Assembly: GCF_000204055.1 (NCBI RefSeq)
Contig: NW_006768765.1
Span: 1,911,127-1,975,126 of the forward strand
DNA length: 64,000 nucleotides
DNA from: Melampsora larici-populina 98AG31
Taxonomy: Eukaryota > Basidiomycota > Pucciniomycetes > Pucciniales > Melampsoraceae
Direction: 5' to 3'
Program-made: the position numbers and the translations under genes
Notes under the pieces: model-generated
The model's database searches: none
Told to the model about the DNA's origin: nothing
The model's input: the letters and a program-made list of their open reading frames with translations, nothing else
Shown: piece by piece, positions 12,325 through 22,730 of the stretch
Layout of the letters: every line of letters begins with the position of its first letter
Position numbering within the stretch: position 1 is the first letter of the stretch

Positions 12325-12372
12325 GTAGACGACAAAGACATGACTGATTGGTCGAAAAAAATTAAAATATCG

Positions 12373-12392
12373 TGCACACTGGGCTCATAACC
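12373..12392 (-). promoter_or_regulatory. copia primer-binding site for an initiator-tRNA half
   Basis: Next to the 5' LTR the plus strand reads TGCACACTGGGCTCATAACC, which resembles the D-stem/anticodon half of initiator tRNA-Met ending in the CAU anticodon loop (GGGCTCATAACC). The transcript therefore carries its complement, as in elements that prime from a cleaved tRNA-iMet half (known for Drosophila copia). The tRNA itself is not in this window. Confidence 0.7.
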
Positions 12393-12395
12393 AAT

Positions 12396-12484
12396 TGCGA
12401 GTTGATTATAAGGCTGAGGAAGGTGCTAATTTTAGCAACTGACGAGAATAGAATCTCGGTGACTGATAAGAGCAGTGAGACAAT
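12396..12484 (-). repeat. copia 5' LTR, piece 1 (89 bp)
   Basis: Matches 3650-3738 of the 3' LTR with about five differences. It is cut at GAGACAAT, where hAT2 inserted. Confidence 0.92.
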
Positions 12485-12760
12485 TCATGTGGCGGGCGCC
12501 GCACGTTTTGCGGCGCAGATATGCGGCCTGCAGGGCCTGCGAGCACATGCGCGCAGGCAAACGGCCCAAAACGGGGCCTGCGCGCATGTTTCCAGAACCT
12601 TCCATCCAGCCTGTAGCCCGGAGCGGGGTTTTTTTTTTGTTCCTTATATACCCTTCTTTTTTCCCTTTTAGTTCAATATCGAACTTTTTTTAGAACAAAG
12701 TCCTCATCACTCATTGCTTATCATGCCTACCAAGATGACGCATCGACGCACGAGGACGCG

Positions 12761-14401
12761 ATGGACGCGATGGACGCGTTGATAGAGTCTGACCTGACGG
12801 GCAAAACGACTCCGTCCACCCCCAAAACACGTCCTTCCACCTCAAACGCCACCGATAAGGCCATCATCCCCCCCTTCATCACTTCTAACTCGGTCGCGAG
12901 CACTCCAGCTTCGCTGGAGAGCACGCGAAAACGCCTTCGTCAGCGCGCTCCCTCACCGAGCCCCCTGGAAGGGATCGAGGAGATCACCGGAACTCCTCGA
13001 TCAGTTCGGATCACGAAGCTTTTCGGTGCCTCTGGTGCATCGTCCAAACCTCTTGGAGCGCTCATTGATAAACTTATCAATGTATCAAGGGCCACTTTGA
13101 TCCCAAAGTCAAAGCAGGCCAAATCGGTCAAAGTCGATATCGACTCGGCAGCTGATATCCTTATGCTCGCCGAGTTGATCAAAGAACAGGCTTCGGTCTC
13201 TGAAGCAAGACGGGTGGTTTTCGAACCAGGACGACAAGCTGTCCCGATCCCCACCACGTCATCAATCGCGTCAAACGCCCAATTTGAATTCCGAAACAAC
13301 TCTCTTGCAGACAAGGTCGCAGAGCTAGCCGAACAAATGGCCAAGCTCGTGTCTGTAGTCACACCTGACAAACAGCCAGGCCAGCAGAAACAACCAACAG
13401 GCAGTTCATACGCTCTGGCCGCCTCGAAACACGCGCCGGGAGCAAGTCAACCCCAAAGACCAAACCCAACGAGCTTCAAAGCTAACCAAACACAACGCCC
13501 CCGCCCTAAGATGGAGCATTTGCTCACGCTTAACCAAAGGGACCCAGCAAATATCGCTGGAGGCGGACGACCGATTCCAGAACTCATCAAGGAGTTCAAC
13601 CTAGTCCTGAAAAACAACAACATCAAAGTCACCATGGACGACGTATCCCACGTGGAGGTCAGGAATATCCACCGCCATCCATCAGGTGACTTGGTAATCT
13701 ACCTAGAGTCCCAAAAACAAGCCCAGGCGCTTCGAGGACAGGCTGCATGCTGGCTTCCTAAAATCTCCCCCAATCTCTCACTCAAAGAGGACATCCACTC
13801 TGTCATCATACATGGCATTCCCACCACCTTCAACCCCACCAGACAAGAAGACTTAGATCTCTTGAAGATATGTAATGGCGATCTCCTTAATGACACCCTC
13901 TTCGTGAGGTGGTTAAAGAAAGATACGACCGAAGACTCGGCGAAACGCCATTCCTCCCTGCTGATCGGGTTTAAAACGCTGAATCAAGCGACCATCGCAG
14001 CCTGCACTAAAGTGTGGCATGGGAGAGGCCGTCACCGTACGGAATTGTGTGGACCACCACCAACGCGGCGCTTTAACTGCCAAGGTGTGGGTCATACTGC
14101 CGCTGCATGTAAACTAGAAACTATGTGTCCTTCTTGTTCTGGACCACACCATGCACATAACTGCCCCATCAAAGGCTCTACAGCTTTGAAATGCATAGCG
14201 TGCGCCAGAGGCAAATTGAAAGCTGATCCTAGTACGAACCTAGCCAGGCTTTTCAAAGAAAACCACGCAGATTTCCTGCACCACCCTTTCTCACCCCTGT
14301 GCCCCGTGAGAATTGCGAGTCAACGGCCGCCTCACAATCCAAGCTCTTCACCTTATATCGTGGTGATGGATCAGGCAAACTTATCTAATCCTCAATGTTA
14401 G
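12761..14401 (+). CDS. LINE ORF1, nucleic-acid-binding Gag-like protein
   Basis: This 546-residue protein has a disordered S/T/P-rich N-terminus, a central K/Q-rich region (TPDKQPGQQKQPTGSSYA), and a folded segment with RNA-binding character (SHVEVRNIHRHPSGDLVIYL). C-terminal cysteine/histidine knuckles follow: NCQGVGHTAAAC and MCPSCSGPHHAHNC. The first knuckle starts RRFNCQ, lacking the usual first Cys, so it may be degenerate. The stop TAG overlaps the ORF2 start (ATGTTAG), which suggests termination-reinitiation. No frameshift is visible. Confidence 0.88.
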   Translation: MDAMDALIESDLTGKTTPSTPKTRPSTSNATDKAIIPPFITSNSVASTPASLESTRKRLRQRAPSPSPLEGIEEITGTPRSVRITKLFGASGASSKPLGALIDKLINVSRATLIPKSKQAKSVKVDIDSAADILMLAELIKEQASVSEARRVVFEPGRQAVPIPTTSSIASNAQFEFRNNSLADKVAELAEQMAKLVSVVTPDKQPGQQKQPTGSSYALAASKHAPGASQPQRPNPTSFKANQTQRPRPKMEHLLTLNQRDPANIAGGGRPIPELIKEFNLVLKNNNIKVTMDDVSHVEVRNIHRHPSGDLVIYLESQKQAQALRGQAACWLPKISPNLSLKEDIHSVIIHGIPTTFNPTRQEDLDLLKICNGDLLNDTLFVRWLKKDTTEDSAKRHSSLLIGFKTLNQATIAACTKVWHGRGRHRTELCGPPPTRRFNCQGVGHTAAACKLETMCPSCSGPHHAHNCPIKGSTALKCIACARGKLKADPSTNLARLFKENHADFLHHPFSPLCPVRIASQRPPHNPSSSPYIVVMDQANLSNPQC

Positions 14402-17400
14402 AGAACCAGATAAGAAGCATACTCAAATTTGACCACACTGCTGCAATCCTCCAGCTGAATTGCCGGCATTCCAAATATGTTACCCATTCCCTATTTAATT
14501 CAGAACTTACTGGCCTCTTTTCAATTCTCGCCGTTCAAGAACCTTACATTAATCCTATAGACAACTTACCACTCAATTTACAAAATTGGTCCCTAGTCTG
14601 CCCTAATCCTCCATCACGTGAGGAGAAGGACAGACCACGAGCCTGTCTATATATCAGACAAGACCTCAAGCCAGTGATCAACCCAATCCACACCACCTCT
14701 AGAAACATGGCCGCTTGCACCGTCACTATTGACGGCTTCACTCTGTTGATTGCAAGCGTCTATAATCCCCAAAAGACACTCCAGGGATTCGAAGCCTTCA
14801 CGGAAATGCTTCGAATGGCCCCGCTAACAACCCAACTCTTACCCACCATCTGCACCACAGACTCGAATCTTCACTCACCACTCTGGAACCCGACACACAG
14901 CAAGTCAAACGACGTCGAGGCCGAAAAGCTAATTGACATGCTTTCGGAATGGGGACTTACCCTGCGCTCCCCAAAGGGGATCCCGACCTTTGGCGTCAGG
15001 ACACACAACACAGATGGCACGTCCATCGACCAGGTATGGGTTAATGAAAACTTCGATGACGTAACTCACCAGTGTTTCATAGATGAAGAGGACATCCTCA
15101 ACCATCAGTCCGACCATCAAGCTCTTGTCACGTGCTTCTCCACGAAGACAGGAGACGCAGACACCGCCCAGTCTCAAGGCATCAAGTTAAAAAACTGGAA
15201 TAAGGTAGACCGAGCGCTTTTCGAACAAGAGCTGGCCACAACTTTACCAGCACTTCAACCGCTCACAACTCGGGCCGCAATCGAGGCATTCGACGAAGCC
15301 CTCCGCACGGCAATCACCGACGCGCTTAACAAACACTCACCAAACAAAGCGAAGGCCGGCAAGCACAAAGCCTGGTGGCGACCAGCAATCTTGGACCCCC
15401 TTCGTAAAGAGGCGGCAAGACTGAGGCGCCTAGCCAAGAAGAACCGCGACGAGGAGTCCCTCAGAGCTTACAAAAAAGCAAGGAACACCTTCAACAAAGC
15501 CATCGACAAAGCTAAAGAAAGCTCATGGAGACAGTTCTTATCTAGCGTCGACCATACGAACCTTTTCCAAGCGAAGCGCATAGCTTCTGGACGTAAGCCA
15601 TCCTCCCTTGTCAGCACCATCATCACTGATGAAGGCAGGACCTGCTCTACAAACCACGAGAAGGCGGAAGCGCTCTTCTCGGCTACCTGTGTGGCCACAG
15701 CGCCCTGCAGGTTGGACACCACGAATCACCTAGAATTCCCCCTCGACGAAACTCCCCGCCCATCCACGGAGTTGACACCACCCTTCCTCGCCATGATAAC
15801 CCATGAGACTCTGTCGACAATAGTCAACGAAAGCCCACCAAAAAAGGCACCAGGCGCGGATGGCATACAGAACTGGGTCTGGAAGATGGCCTGGGGTAAA
15901 GTAAAGTCTCACGTCAAATTTTTGTTCCAATGCATCTCAATCACAGGTCTCATACCACGCGCTTGGAAGACAGCGGTCACAATCATGATACCGAAACCCG
16001 GAAAGCCAGACTATACTCAAGCATCAGCCTACCGCCCAATAGCGCTTCTGCTCACACTCAGCAAATTGTTCGAAAAACTCCTCACCATCCATCTCTCTGG
16101 ACACGCAGAGAAGCTCAAAATGATACACGACGGACACTACGGTGGCCGACCCGACAGATCCAGCCAAGAAGCACTTGTGCACTTGGTGTCGTGGATCAAA
16201 AAAGAATGGGCGAAAGGGAAAGTAGTAGGCGCGCTCTTCGCTGATGTCAAATCTGCTTTCCCATCAGTTCACCACCCCAGACTGTTGGACACCCTCGAAA
16301 AGAAGGGGTTCAACACACAAACCCTCAACCTCATCGACAACTTCCTAACAGAACGCTCCACCGTCCTAAGCTTCAACGGTTTCGAATCACAACCCTTTGT
16401 ACTCGACCACGGGCTACCTCAAGGATCACCACTATCCCCTCTTCTATACCTTCTTTACAACTCGTCCCTTCTCGAAATAACTGACAACATTCCTACGTCC
16501 ACAGCGCTCGGATTCATAGATGATGTTGTGCTCCTCTCGACCGCAAACAACACACACCAGCTGAAATCCCAAATGCAAACCTTATCCTTCCGTCAACAAC
16601 AGTGGGCACGCGACCACGGTGCCATCTTCGATGTCAAGAAGACATTCTGGGTTCTGTTTACCCTCCACACGCCTAACGTCATCCCGACAATTAACTTTGC
16701 GGACCGAAGAGACATCAAGCCGGCAGATTTCGCCAAATGGCTCGGTGTGAAGGTCGATAATAAGCTCAACTTTAAACAACACAGGCTGGACGTAATAGCG
16801 AAAGGCCATCAAAGGGCAGGGTTTCTAGCCAACTTATCCAAAACGGGCTGGGGCATTCCTCCCAAGCTCATGAGAATACTGATAACAACTACTATCCACG
16901 CAGCCACAGACTACGCGGAAATGGCGTGGCTCCCGACCGAATCATCTATGTTTGTCACGGACCAGCTAGCAGGAATTGACAATACCTGTGCGAGAGCAGC
17001 TCTGGGCGCACTACGCACCACACCCACAGTCTTCCTTTGTCACGACCTCAACATGACACCCCCAAAAGCTCGACTGCAGAGTAAAGTATTAAGCTTTATG
17101 GCACGATCCCTAGCTAAGTCGAAATCACACACTTTTTTCCAGTTAATTCAACAAGCACAGCATACTTCACCAAAAAGTCACAAGAACCCGTTTCACCAAT
17201 TCTTCCAGCACAGCCTCCACAAACACTTCGAAGAATTCGTCATACAACTACCCGTTGACCCTGCCTCTACGCTGATACGCCCCATCAACTACTCTATGAT
17301 CCTCCAGGAGAACAAAGAAGTCGCCAAAGCTGACACACTCCGTTTGAAACCTACTCCGCATCACTTACTCATCTTCTCAGATGGTTCACGCATACCAAAG

Positions 17401-18294
17401 AAGACCACTGCAGCTGCAGCCTGGTGCGCTAACTCAAGGTTGTCAAAATCAACTCATCTCGGGCCAGCCCGATCCCATGGTATATACCAAGCAGAGTATA
17501 CAGGCGTCCAGCTAGGGCTCAAGATAGCCCTAGAAATGGCGACTTTTGCCACCCATTGCACCACAATTGTCCTTGACAATCAAGGTGTGATCAAAGACCT
17601 CCAATCTAACTCTTCGTCGATCTCTTCATTAGACAACCGACAACAAACTTTCAAATTACTCCAATGTATTCACCAAGCTTTCCCGAATATGCGAGTCACC
17701 ATCTGATGGTGCCCAGGACACAAAGGAATCCCGGGCAACGAGGAAGCCGACAAAATCGCCAACTCACTAGCAAAACGATCATTGCCCAGCACATTCACCA
17801 ACACCCCAAGCACCGCCGCCTTTCTTGCGGCGATCAAAGAGTGGAAAGTTGAACAAACACAACTCCTCGACGACAAAGACCTGAAACGACTGGGCCACGC
17901 GCCTCAGCCGAAGAAACACCTAGATGGATTGTCAGAGCTCCTCAAACACGAGGTGGCTACGCTGACGCAACTACGATCAGGACACGCCCCCCTAAACGCG
18001 TACCTCAACCGATTCAAGCAGCCTATTGACCCAGTATGTGAGTGTCAGGAAGGTATAGAAAATGTTGATCACTTCCTTTTCATTTGCCAACTACACGAAC
18101 AGCACCGCACGAAACTTGAACACGAACTACAAGAACATGTTACGAAAATGGATAAAAGAATCTTATCAACACCGAAATGCTTCAAGCTAATCGCCACATA
18201 CTGCAACTCCACGTGGAGATTTGCCAACAGATGGATCTGGGCCCAAGCCACAGACGAATCCCAACCAACTAACCGCCTGCAACCACAAGAGTAA
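14395..18294 (+). pseudogene. LINE ORF2: AP endonuclease, reverse transcriptase, RNase H; one TGA
   Basis: The frame is 1300 codons. Residues about 1-260 are an exonuclease-endonuclease-phosphatase domain (AVQEPY near the start, closing SDHQALVTCF). RT follows at about 470-780, with KKAPGADGIQNWVWK, AYRPIALLLTLSKLFEK, FADVKSAFPSV and FIDDVVLL (catalytic aspartates present) and HGLPQGSPLSPLLYLLY. RNase H has FSDGSR, QAEYTGVQLGL and VLDNQGV. The frame hits TGA at 17704-17706 and then continues with WCPGHKGIPGNEEAD and a Cys/His tail (CECQEGIENVDHFLFIC). The stop sits where the family normally has a short residue before W.PGH, and CGA (Arg) would fit. Confidence 0.92.
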
Positions 18295-18481
18295 CTTTTC
18301 GTTTCTTTTTCCCTCCATACTTCATCGCCGCTTTTCCAAAAAACCATATAAAACATGTAAATTTAGATGAAACAGCCAACAGCAACCTTTCCCCTGACAC
18401 AGCCAGAGGGGTTTTACCGGTGCTGGACATATAAATGAGTGTTTGATAGCCTAACGGCTCCAAAAACACTATAAGAAATGC

Positions 18482-18495
18482 AAAAAAAAAAAAAA
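18482..18495 (+). other. LINE poly(A) tail
   Basis: Fourteen A residues directly precede the second copy of the 12-bp target duplication. Confidence 0.95.
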
Positions 18496-20739
18496 ATGCC
18501 TACCAAGTGGCATCCGCCTTCGAAGGCCCATGACCAAAGATGGACAGGCTTTTTGATGTCCGATCTTCGTGGGGACTCGTCTAATCGCCGCAAAGCCAAA
18601 TGCACCCATTGTTCAACTATATTTGACAATGGGAAGCCGGCTGATCTCTTCAAGCATGCTACCAATTCATGCAAGAAGATAACCCCCGAGGGCAGGTCCT
18701 CTTATATTCGCCAAGTTCCCCAATGTTCAAAAGCTCCCATTCATGATTCTCAAAACTCTCCATCTTCTATGTCTAAGACCACAGCTCCTCCAATTGTTGT
18801 TAATATCGAAAGTTCTCATTCTTCGATGCATCACTTCTCGGGCTTCTCTAAGCCGAAAACTGATGAGCTACACGAAATATTACTTAAAGCCTTAATCACG
18901 GGGAACATCCCCTTCCGATTCCTTCATAATCGTTACTTCTGTTTGTATCAAGAAACTCTTGCTCGCGCCTCCTATCAACTACCTACTCGTCACAGGATGG
19001 CTTCCACTATACTTCCTTATTTACATGCGAACTATCAACTTCAAGCTGCTCAAGTTTTCAAGAAGGAGAAGAGTCTTACTCTATCTCTCAATGGGTGGAC
19101 CGACTGTTCTAAGAACAGTGTTTATGCTGTCATGTTATTACGGGGCACGAAGATCAAGTATTATCTTGATAATCTTGATCTTCATGCCGCCAGACATACT
19201 TCCGATAATGTCCTCGAGGCTACCAGTGGAACTCTCCGTCGACAAGGAGTTGAATGGGCAACTATATGCGCGGTGGTCACTGATTCACCTTCCATCATGG
19301 TCAAGTTTCGGGTGAGTGACTTGATTTCCATCTTTGTATACTCTCGAATTAATACTAATAAATACTTCAATCGCTCAGCGTCTTCTTTGTGTTTCGCATC
19401 CTCATATCGTTCCTGTTGGCTGCTGTCTCCATCTCTTCAATCTTATAGTGAAAGATATATGTGCATTCCCTCTTATTTTACCGATAGTCAAAAACCACAA
19501 GATCCTCGCAAACTTTTTCACCAAATCACATTACTGGGGAGAAATTCTCGAAGATTGGCGAGGTGAGGTTGGCGCGGGGCATGCAATTCAAACTTTTTGT
19601 CTCACTCGTTGGTTTTCAATGGCAAAAGTTTGCTTGTCAGTCCGAGATCATGAACCTGGCTTTATCAAGTGTATCAACATGTTAAATTACCCGTCCATCG
19701 ATGCACCCGAGATCAACAAAGAAGTCCAAATTGTCATCAATGACCGCGATCACTTTACTGGTAACGAAGTTCTCGTCAAGATCCTACGTCCGATTGTTGA
19801 TTCACCGGCACGATTAGAGCGTTCTGATACAACTTTAGGTGACATTTGGAAAGAGCTTGGTATTGTCTACTGTAGCATTCAAGATACCGAAGTCTATGAT
19901 CGATTCAAACCTCTCAAATATCACGCTTTGTCTAGTCTTCATAACCGTAGCAAACAATTCCAGCTAGATATATACATCTTGGCCTTCTTCCTCGATCCAG
20001 CATATCGTGAAGTTGCCACTTCCAAGAAATACTCTATCGATTGGATGACCCGACAAGCAGTTGAGCTTGCATGTAAATGGGGCTGCTCTCGAAACGAAGG
20101 CTATGCTATCAAATCTCAAGTACCTCGATATCACAACGATGACTCACCCTTCAACATACCTGAATCATGTAAGTTTCTCACTTTCATTCAACCAATTTGA
20201 TCAAGGCTGACCATCTTCACTGGTCATTCTTTTTAGATGATCGTCCTATTGACTATTGGCGTAACTTGCCATCAACTTCCGACACGAGCTCACTCAAGGA
20301 GTTAGCGATTAAGATCCTGGAAATTGTTCCACATGCTGCCGGTGTCGAAAGCTTGTTTTCAATCATGAGTCGATTGAAGTCAAAGGCTCAAAATCGAATG
20401 AAAGTCCAGACCTTAAAGATAATGTCACAAGTGCGACTGGGTCTCTCAGCCAACGATTCACAGAAATCGATCTCAACAAAGAAGAAAAGTTCTTCTGATA
20501 AAGATGTGGCTAGCGATGATTTAGATCTTTTTGTCCTCACTGATGAACTTGAGGCTTTTGAAGAAGGGGTAGAGCCTATGGCAGATGACTCTTCAGATGA
20601 TGTTGAGGGTTTCATGGATACTCTTTTTGATTTTGCTATGTTTAAACAAAAGAAAACCAATAAGTCATCTGTTACACCAATTATAGTTGTAGAGGATGAA
20701 CCTTCTAGCTGGTCTGCAGCTGATCTATTTGATGTTTGA
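18496..20739 (+). CDS. hAT2 transposase (BED finger, DUF659, hATC)
   Basis: Exons are 18496-19311, 19379-20168 and 20237-20739, with GT..AG introns. The joined frame is 703 codons with no stop. It begins MPTKWHPPSKAHDQRW. A BED-type zinc finger follows (CTHCSTIFDNGKPADLFKHATNSC), then the DUF659 core with LNGWTDCSKNSVYAV and VVTDSPSIM, the CCLHLFNLIVKD block, TRWFSM, and a C-terminal dimerisation domain (PIDYWRNLPST to GVESLFSIMSRLKS). The C-tail is acidic. The start codon is supplied by the downstream copy of the LINE target duplication, so the ORF survived the LINE insertion. It is now about 5.8 kb from its old 5' end and probably silent. Confidence 0.9.
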
Positions 20740-20957
20740 TCTTTTATGATGTTTCTTTTTTTTTACTCTCAATGTTTTTTTCTACGAGATGGCTCAAATA
20801 CACGATTTCAATGTTTTTTTCAAAGAAAATCAACAAAAACACGTTTTTTTACCCTGCACTGCGCGCACCCCCCCTTTGCGCGCACATCGAGCTAAAAATC
20901 GGCCGCATTTATGCGCGCAGGCTGTAAAAAAGAGCTGCCTCCAACTTGAGAGACAAT

Positions 20958-21088
20958 ACCTGCTCAAAGTGAAGGTAGAAATTGGTAAGAGATTATATTA
21001 AAGCATATGAGCAACACAACATAAATGTAGAAGAGAGATAATAACCTGAGGAAGGTGCTAATGTTAGCAACTGATGAGAATAGAATCT
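20958..21088 (-). repeat. copia 5' LTR, piece 2 (131 bp)
   Basis: Continues the LTR alignment after hAT2, with about three differences from the 3' LTR. It is cut at AATCT, where a solo LTR inserted. Confidence 0.92.
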
Positions 21089-21651
21089 TATGAATGTTTT
21101 TGGAGTCTGGGAACACGGGACTGATAAACAGTGCAACAGCACGAGTGAGCAACCTGAGAAATAACAAACTAGTCTAACTAAGACTTCTGACCTATAACAA
21201 CGTTTAGAGAAAGAGTTAGGTAAAACAAAATGTAAAGTATGAAATAGTAACTAAGACTTCTGACCTATAACAACGTTTAGAGAAAGAGTTAGGTAAAACA
21301 AAATGTAAAGTATGAAATAGTAAGAGTAAATTGAGAACAGTTGTTCTAACACAAACATTACAAAAGAATAGTAGCACCTTGTTAACTTCGATAAAATAGA
21401 TGATAATAAAATAGTGAAAATTACGTACTTCTCTTTCCAAAGATGGGAAAGAGAAGTATCTGGGGATTGAGACAACATATATATAACTGGTAAACTTGTT
21501 TGCTATTTGAGACTCTTTGGGGTAATGTTAATGTTAATGTTGATGTTGATCTTTCTTGTCTGAGACGTAACTTGAGGTTTGTATAATCTTTGATCTTATC
21601 GTATGTATAACTCTCTTCTTCTTCTCTTTAAGTCGATTGCAGACTTCAACA
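21089..21651 (-). mobile_element. solo LTR-like insertion in the copia 5' LTR
   Basis: 563 bp flanked by a 5-bp duplication AATCT (21084-21088 and 21652-21656). On the minus strand it begins TGTTGAAGTCTGC and ends CATTCATA. The size, the 5-bp duplication and the lack of coding sequence fit a solo LTR of a different family. It contains a 73-bp tandem duplication (units near 21181 and 21254). Confidence 0.75.
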
Positions 21652-21656
21652 AATCT

Positions 21657-21917
21657 CGGTGACCGATAAGAGCAGTGAGACAATACCTGCTCAAAGTGAA
21701 GGTAGAAATTGGTGAATAAAAGAGAAAGACAATTAGGCTAAAGGCAACACCAATTTATACCAAAGAAACACAATAACGGTCACGCACAACAAACACAGCA
21801 GTGATGTCATATGATTAATAAGCATATGATATCATAGATATAAGATGAGAAACAAATAAGAGAAGGATAACATCTTAGATTAGATAACCCCAAATATGCT
21901 GTATTCATTATACTTCA
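21657..21917 (-). repeat. copia 5' LTR, piece 3 (261 bp)
   Basis: Last part of the split LTR, ending TTATACTTCA. The three pieces add up to 89 + 131 + 261 = 481 bp, the exact length of the 3' LTR. Confidence 0.92.
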
Positions 21918-21954
21918 ATTCTTTATAGCTCCAAATCACAGGTGCCAAATCACA

Positions 21955-22080
21955 AACCAAGAGTCTTGATTGGTAGTATACTCAGGGATCCCTGCTCCAA
22001 ATTGTCTTTGCCATTTGTCCACAGCTTCTACAGCTATTTCATTATATGTTGGACATTGAGAAACAAAGAATGAAGTTTTT
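21955..22080 (-). pseudogene. coding fragment between the two nested complexes
   Basis: On the minus strand an open stretch reads SQCPTYNEIAVEAVDKW through GAGIPEYTTNQDSWF to a stop, with convincing amino-acid composition but no start. It lies just outside the copia 5' LTR and may be part of a repeat gene broken by the copia insertion. Not recognised. Confidence 0.3.
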
Positions 22081-22133
22081 TACTACCTTGAAGTATATTA
22101 AACTTTAAAATTCACCAATGAAAAACAGACAAT

Positions 22134-22730
22134 AGGGGTTGGGCACAATTTTGACCAACCGGTTTGCAAAACCCATTCAATTGTAGTTCAATGATTCAAG
22201 AATCCTTTTGAGATGGCACCTGTGCTCCTTTAATTTTCCCTACTGTATCCAGTGAAGCAAAAGACTCTATCTCTGGATAGAGTCTGATTTTTACCCAAGA
22301 TCTAATTCTAGAGCTAGAGCTAGATCTTTCTGAGGTTTTTTTCTGCTAAGTCCGCCCTTTGGGCAAAATTCACCAACGTTCACCACACCCACCAGGCCCA
22401 CTAGCCTCACCAGGCTCCCCACCAGTCTCACCACCTATACCACTTCTGCACCACATTCACCAGCAGGCTAGGCAGCCTACCACCTTCACTACTTTCCCAC
22501 CAATCTCACCAGTAACCCCATCACCCCACCAGTTTTGCACCATTCCCATCATTCACACCAATACCTCACCAAGGTCATGCTCACTACAAACCCCACCACC
22601 ATCCCACTTTTGCGCACCATCATCACCAGCAGCAGTCCCCCACATTTACACCAATACCACAGGTCAAGTTCCCCACACCCAGTCCACCATTTCCAATCCG
22701 CCAACCCGTCACCCCCTGTGACCTGAGAGG
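22134..22730 (+). repeat. left long terminal inverted repeat of the composite element
   Basis: Matches, inverted, 43483 to 43059 and then 38866 to about 38330 across the hAT4 insertion. The distal part is unique sequence. The proximal part is a degenerate array of CACCAGGCTCACCA-like units, present in both arms. Confidence 0.8.

Larger units (their letters stand above)
4128..12341 (-). pseudogene. copia Gag-Pol polyprotein, one frame, five TGA stops, split by hAT1
   Basis: Translation starts at the ATG at 12341-12339 (MSLSST). It runs 17 nt to 12325, is interrupted by hAT1, and resumes at 8370. Excluding hAT1 and one 7-bp duplication, the frame is 1420 codons to the stop at 4128, with no frameshift. 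In order: gag (about 8370-7740); a zinc knuckle (C..NG.HNP.T.H..D.CW) near 7680-7620; protease (LLDSGCSDHM) near 7410; GAG-pre-integrase and integrase to about 6240; a proline-rich linker; and reverse transcriptase plus RNase H from 5678. The only interruptions are TGA codons at 7728, 6897, 6237, 5730 and 5724. The integrase Glu of the usual GVAE motif is Asp (SVADRG). The RT box reads HIDN in place of YVDD. Dead as it stands. Confidence 0.9.
12735..18495 (+). mobile_element. non-LTR retrotransposon (Tad/I-like LINE) inside hAT2
   Basis: It is bounded by a 12-bp duplication ATGCCTACCAAG (12723-12734 and 18496-18507) and ends in a run of 14 A (18482-18495), both hallmarks of target-primed reverse transcription. 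It has two ORFs overlapping by 7 nt. It is essentially full length and disabled by one stop in the RNase H domain. The target sequence is the first four codons of the hAT2 transposase. Confidence 0.95.
12485..20949 (+). mobile_element. hAT2: second, unrelated hAT element in the copia LTR, carrying a LINE
   Basis: It is flanked by a perfect 8-bp duplication GAGACAAT (12477-12484 and 20950-20957). Its termini are imperfect inverted repeats, TCATGTGGCGGGC against TCAAGTTGGAGGC. The end segments are rich in GCGC (12490-12620 and 20855-20930). Without the LINE and its duplication the element is about 2.7 kb. It encodes a DUF659-type hAT transposase unlike those of hAT1, hAT3 and hAT4. Confidence 0.9.
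3650..21917 (-). mobile_element. Ty1/copia LTR retrotransposon, nested host of four insertions
   Basis: The element reads on the minus strand. The 3' LTR is 3650-4130, gag-pol runs 12341 to 4128, the primer-binding site is 12373-12392 and the 5' LTR is split across 12396-21917. Both LTRs have TG..CA ends. Insertions are hAT1 (8378-12324) in gag, hAT2 (12485-20949, itself holding a LINE) and a solo LTR (21089-21651) in the 5' LTR. Without them the element is about 5.27 kb, normal for copia. By eye the LTRs differ at about 15 of 481 positions (about 97% identity), so insertion was moderately recent and the other elements are younger. I found no clear 5-bp target duplication around it. Confidence 0.93.

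Noticed and set aside
12372..12395. A tRNA gene at the copia primer site
   Set aside because: Only a half-tRNA-like stretch is present, with no acceptor stem or T-arm; it is the primer-binding site.
15930..16244. Second-frame ORF within LINE ORF2
   Set aside because: It overlaps the reverse-transcriptase core in another register; a shadow of a GC-richer coding region.
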